Assembly: GCA_040285745.1 (NCBI GenBank)
Contig: JAUFOR010000001.1
Span: 124,001-188,000, forward strand
Length of the DNA stretch: 64,000 nt
Direction of reading: 5' to 3'
Origin: Barthelona sp. PCE
Taxonomy: Eukaryota > Metamonada: BaSk clade
The translations under genes and the position numbers were made by a program. Below the pieces are notes generated by a model. The model was not told the DNA's origin, did no database searches, and saw only the letters and a list, made by a program, of their open reading frames with translations. This document shows positions 61,649 through 64,000 of the stretch, piece after piece; position 1 is the first letter of the stretch, and every line of letters starts with the position of its first letter.

Positions 61649-62944
61649 TCATACAATACCGATGGACCTGTTATCAAAAATTGCATCAGATTGGGACATA
61701 CGTGTTGAAAGATATCGAAATGGAGTGCAGAAAAAAAAAAAACCTGTAATTATTAAACCTATTAGTGATACAGATATAAACAAGTGTTTTTCACCAAAAA
61801 TCTCGATAAATATGCCCGTTATAGCAATAGAAACAGGTGTTAAACATTGAGAAGTGAACACTGTCAAGGAAATCCACTTTTGCACGTGAACGCCACCGCA
61901 TGAATGGAAATAATCCAATAATACATGTTGTAGGACGCCGTCAAGTGTTCCAAACACTAACTGTAGTGCACACAATAGTGTTGAAAAGGGATATATGAAC
62001 AGCATTAACAATAAAAAATTTGAGCTTTCAATTAAAGTGACCAATTTAGCTGTATCATATCCACGAAAAAGGAAAGGTCTTGCTGAGATCATTAGAAAAG
62101 CGAGAAAATATCCTAAACTAAATGAAAAATTCAAATATCCCAACGCCTCAACTTTTTCATTTTTTAGTAACAATAGAGGCAATGCAACCACGAATATGCC
62201 CTCAGAAAACAACGCATTCAAAGCGTAGTACCATAAAAACGCAATAAAAGAGGAAGGATATTTCCTCTGATCTTGTATACTCATTTTTTCTCCCTTGTCC
62301 CTTGTTTTAATTCGTCCAGAAAACACACTGAGTATACAGAGTGCTGAGTTGATGAAAAAAACCAAGTTGCTGTTGTTAAAGAATTGTGAAGATATTAAGT
62401 AGCCAATTGTTGTTGCTATTATAGAAATAAGCTGCACATTGGCGTTAAAGGTGTGCCCGAGTCGTATAGCTAGACTGTATAATGAAAATTGATACAAAGC
62501 ATGCCCTTGTAATAAAAGGAAAAAAAGGAAAAGCTTAACGTACGATGGTATTACATCACCTAGTAACATACAGAGCAATAAAGAAGCTTTGAACAGCTGA
62601 GAATATTTGATTCCCACGGTACTTCCAAAAATAATCACGGAGAACCCACTTAGAAATGTTACAAGTGCAAAAAAAACCGCAAAAAACGGCCCTGGAAAGT
62701 GTGAAACACACCATACGGTCAACAAGAGTAACGATACCGTGTCAAACAATATCGAAAAAAAATGTGATGCAAAAAATAGCTTATCAAACCGAGTATCAAC
62801 ACTACTACTGCTGCCCAAAGAGAAAGACAGTGATATATGAGATCTATGCAAGCTTAAAGGACTGTACATAGGCTGTATGGAAGATTTCCAATCGATATGC
62901 AAAATTTGCCCATAATCAGATGTGGTCGCCTTGGAATTTGGCAT
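61649..62944 (-). CDS. MFS-like transporter with polar N-terminus
   Basis: 431 residues, ATG at 62944. A 55-residue Ser-rich cytosolic N-terminus is followed by about eleven to twelve hydrophobic segments in two halves separated by a charged loop near residue 210 (SGRIKTRDKGEKMSIQDQRKYP), which is the layout of the major facilitator superfamily. A short GRIKTRD loop sits where MFS proteins often have basic cytosolic loops. No substrate-specific motif is visible. Divergent from the copine gene with 325 bp between them. Confidence 0.7.
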   Translation of the reverse strand: MPNSKATTSDYGQILHIDWKSSIQPMYSPLSLHRSHISLSFSLGSSSSVDTRFDKLFFASHFFSILFDTVSLLLLTVWCVSHFPGPFFAVFFALVTFLSGFSVIIFGSTVGIKYSQLFKASLLLCMLLGDVIPSYVKLFLFFLLLQGHALYQFSLYSLAIRLGHTFNANVQLISIIATTIGYLISSQFFNNSNLVFFINSALCILSVFSGRIKTRDKGEKMSIQDQRKYPSSFIAFLWYYALNALFSEGIFVVALPLLLLKNEKVEALGYLNFSFSLGYFLAFLMISARPFLFRGYDTAKLVTLIESSNFLLLMLFIYPFSTLLCALQLVFGTLDGVLQHVLLDYFHSCGGVHVQKWISLTVFTSQCLTPVSIAITGIFIEIFGEKHLFISVSLIGLIITGFFFFCTPFRYLSTRMSQSDAIFDNRSIGIV

Positions 62945-63269
62945 TTTAACGATTTTTAGTCGTGATTAAAAGTAAAAAGGTGAAAGTACTGTTACACGGT
63001 GACACAAAGGTTTTAGTCTTCAGACTTTATGCTTGTGGATGTAAAACTGTTAAAATGAGTGAGAGTGACTTTTCAATGTAAGCAGAGTTTCATCGAACGA
63101 CACAATCTTTTCTTTCATTTTTAAAATTCTGCCTTGAGCCTAATATTCACCCACCTATGAAGACAAACCTCCACGGGTGAGCGTTCCTGATGCACATCAA
63201 TAAATCTACTTCAAGGTCAAACCTTGTTTAAATTTTTTACCTTTATCCTTTTTATACAGTACTTTACCG
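62945..63269. other. Divergent intergenic region (325 bp)
   Basis: Shared upstream region of the transporter-like gene (minus) and the copine gene (plus). A/T-rich; a minus-strand ATCACGA lies near the transporter start. No further gene or RNA is visible. Confidence 0.5.
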
Positions 63270-64000
63270 ATGTCAGAACATCAATTCATTCAGTTTTTGA
63301 GAATATTTGCCTTTATCCCTAATTCTCCAACAATACATGTTGTAGAATCTATCAATGGTTATCGTGAAGACCGTGGAAATCTAAAAATCGGCTGTCTTCA
63401 GACTATGGCGTACCATGCAGACTGTAACCATCAATTAATCATTAATGGAACAACAACTATTGATGTTAATCAGCTTCTCAAAGGAAATTTTGTGGATCAA
63501 ACAACTGGACTTGTTGTCGGAGCTGAATTTAAGAGTCCCAACGTGGATATGCTGTCTTTTACAACCAGAGAGCCTCTGGATTTCGTGCGTTCAGTTAACG
63601 GAAGCGTCCCTATGCTTGTTCTTCGTGCATTACCGGGTCAGCAGTACAAGGTTCACTCGGATATGCTTTTCGGCCCCGACGCCAGCTCAGTCGGTGGTGT
63701 TCAGACGACAGTCTATAGATTAAGTAATCCCAGCGCTCCCCCAGTTGTTGCTGACTTGTACGGTCTGCTTGATCGAACAGATTTATTCTCTCAAATCAAA
63801 CAACACATCAGAAAGAACATTGATGAGATTCTTAATGAAATGCATGTTGAAGTAAGCGTAGCCATCGACTTCACTGCCAGTAATGGAAATCCTTCTAACC
63901 CCGGCACATTGCACTATGGTGAAAAAAACGATTACACCATGGCACTTCAGGCCCTAGAGATGTTAGAGCAGTATGATCTCGATAAGAGGGTACAGATGTA
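63270..64000 (+). CDS. Copine family protein (5' part, runs off the window)
   Basis: Frame from ATG 63270 open to the window end (243 codons). Copines bind phospholipids and have a C-terminal von Willebrand-A-like copine domain. Here that domain begins near residue 180: VSVAIDFTASNGNPSNPGTLHY (compare V-IDFTASNGDP...SLHY), followed by DYTMALQALEMLEQYDLDKR, a very characteristic match. The IDFTASN part is the metal-binding (MIDAS-like) DxTxS start. The first 170 residues should hold C2 domains; a beta-rich stretch is present but the usual calcium-binding Asp clusters are not evident, so the C2 part is degenerate or only one copy. The C-terminal part is outside the window. Confidence 0.85.
   Translation, partial: MSEHQFIQFLRIFAFIPNSPTIHVVESINGYREDRGNLKIGCLQTMAYHADCNHQLIINGTTTIDVNQLLKGNFVDQTTGLVVGAEFKSPNVDMLSFTTREPLDFVRSVNGSVPMLVLRALPGQQYKVHSDMLFGPDASSVGGVQTTVYRLSNPSAPPVVADLYGLLDRTDLFSQIKQHIRKNIDEILNEMHVEVSVAIDFTASNGNPSNPGTLHYGEKNDYTMALQALEMLEQYDLDKRVQM

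Noticed and set aside
1-64000. tRNA genes, CRISPR arrays, insertion sequences or viral genes
   Set aside because: I saw no tRNA arms with an intact T-loop box, no spaced direct repeats, no transposase or terminal inverted repeats and no viral proteins. A covariance or profile search could still find something small.

Overview
The window is nuclear DNA of a flagellated, intron-poor protist with a very compact genome. IFT172 shows that it builds cilia or flagella. Nop14, a DDX54/Dbp10 helicase, ribosomal protein eS10, proteasome alpha2, Kae1, an ELMO protein and an Spc25-like kinetochore protein make it eukaryotic. Genes lie on both strands at roughly one per 2 kb, almost all as single uninterrupted ORFs; I can support one short intron (about 37 nt). 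Many start codons have a TCA-centred element 2-30 nt upstream, resembling the Inr of trichomonads, and there is a CIPK-type kinase, a family reported from plants, Naegleria and Trichomonas. My best guess is a parabasalid or other metamonad-like flagellate; a heterolobosean cannot be excluded from this sequence alone.

Layout. 0-10.5 kb: end of an unknown gene, a dihydrouridine synthase, a THUMP (Tan1-like) protein, a large WD40-pseudokinase-zinc-finger protein, a RING-H2 coiled-coil protein, eS10 and a spliced CUE/UBA-domain protein. 10.5-11.4 kb: the longest stretch without a gene. 11.4-23.4 kb: two small membrane proteins, IFT172, ELMO, an LRR protein, a WD40 protein, a ubiquitin-like protein and Nop14. 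23.5-40.1 kb: one 5,525-residue ORF for a secreted or surface protein made of IPT/TIG-like repeats, with a Cys-rich stalk and six or seven C-terminal membrane segments. 40.1-50 kb: a coiled-coil protein, Kae1, a long WD40/disordered protein, a basic protein, proteasome alpha2 and an unknown protein. 50-64 kb: a CCCH-finger protein, a VTE5-type polyprenol kinase, a predicted myristoylated peptide, DDX54, an acidic-tail protein, Spc25-like, two small ORFs, IPP isomerase, a CIPK-like kinase, two membrane proteins and the start of a copine.

Functional themes: tRNA modification (dihydrouridine synthase, Tan1-like, Kae1), ribosome biogenesis (Nop14, DDX54, eS10), isoprenoid metabolism (IPP isomerase, polyprenol kinase), ubiquitin and proteasome functions (WD40-pseudokinase-zinc finger, RING-H2, CUE/UBA protein, ubiquitin-like protein, alpha2), and cilia. 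Neighbours do not form operons. Convergent genes almost touch or overlap at their 3' ends.

Most unusual: the WD40-pseudokinase-RBR-like-finger fusion; the 76-residue ubiquitin-like protein ending in Gly-Ala; the giant repeat protein with a period of about 337 residues; and the TCA start-site element.
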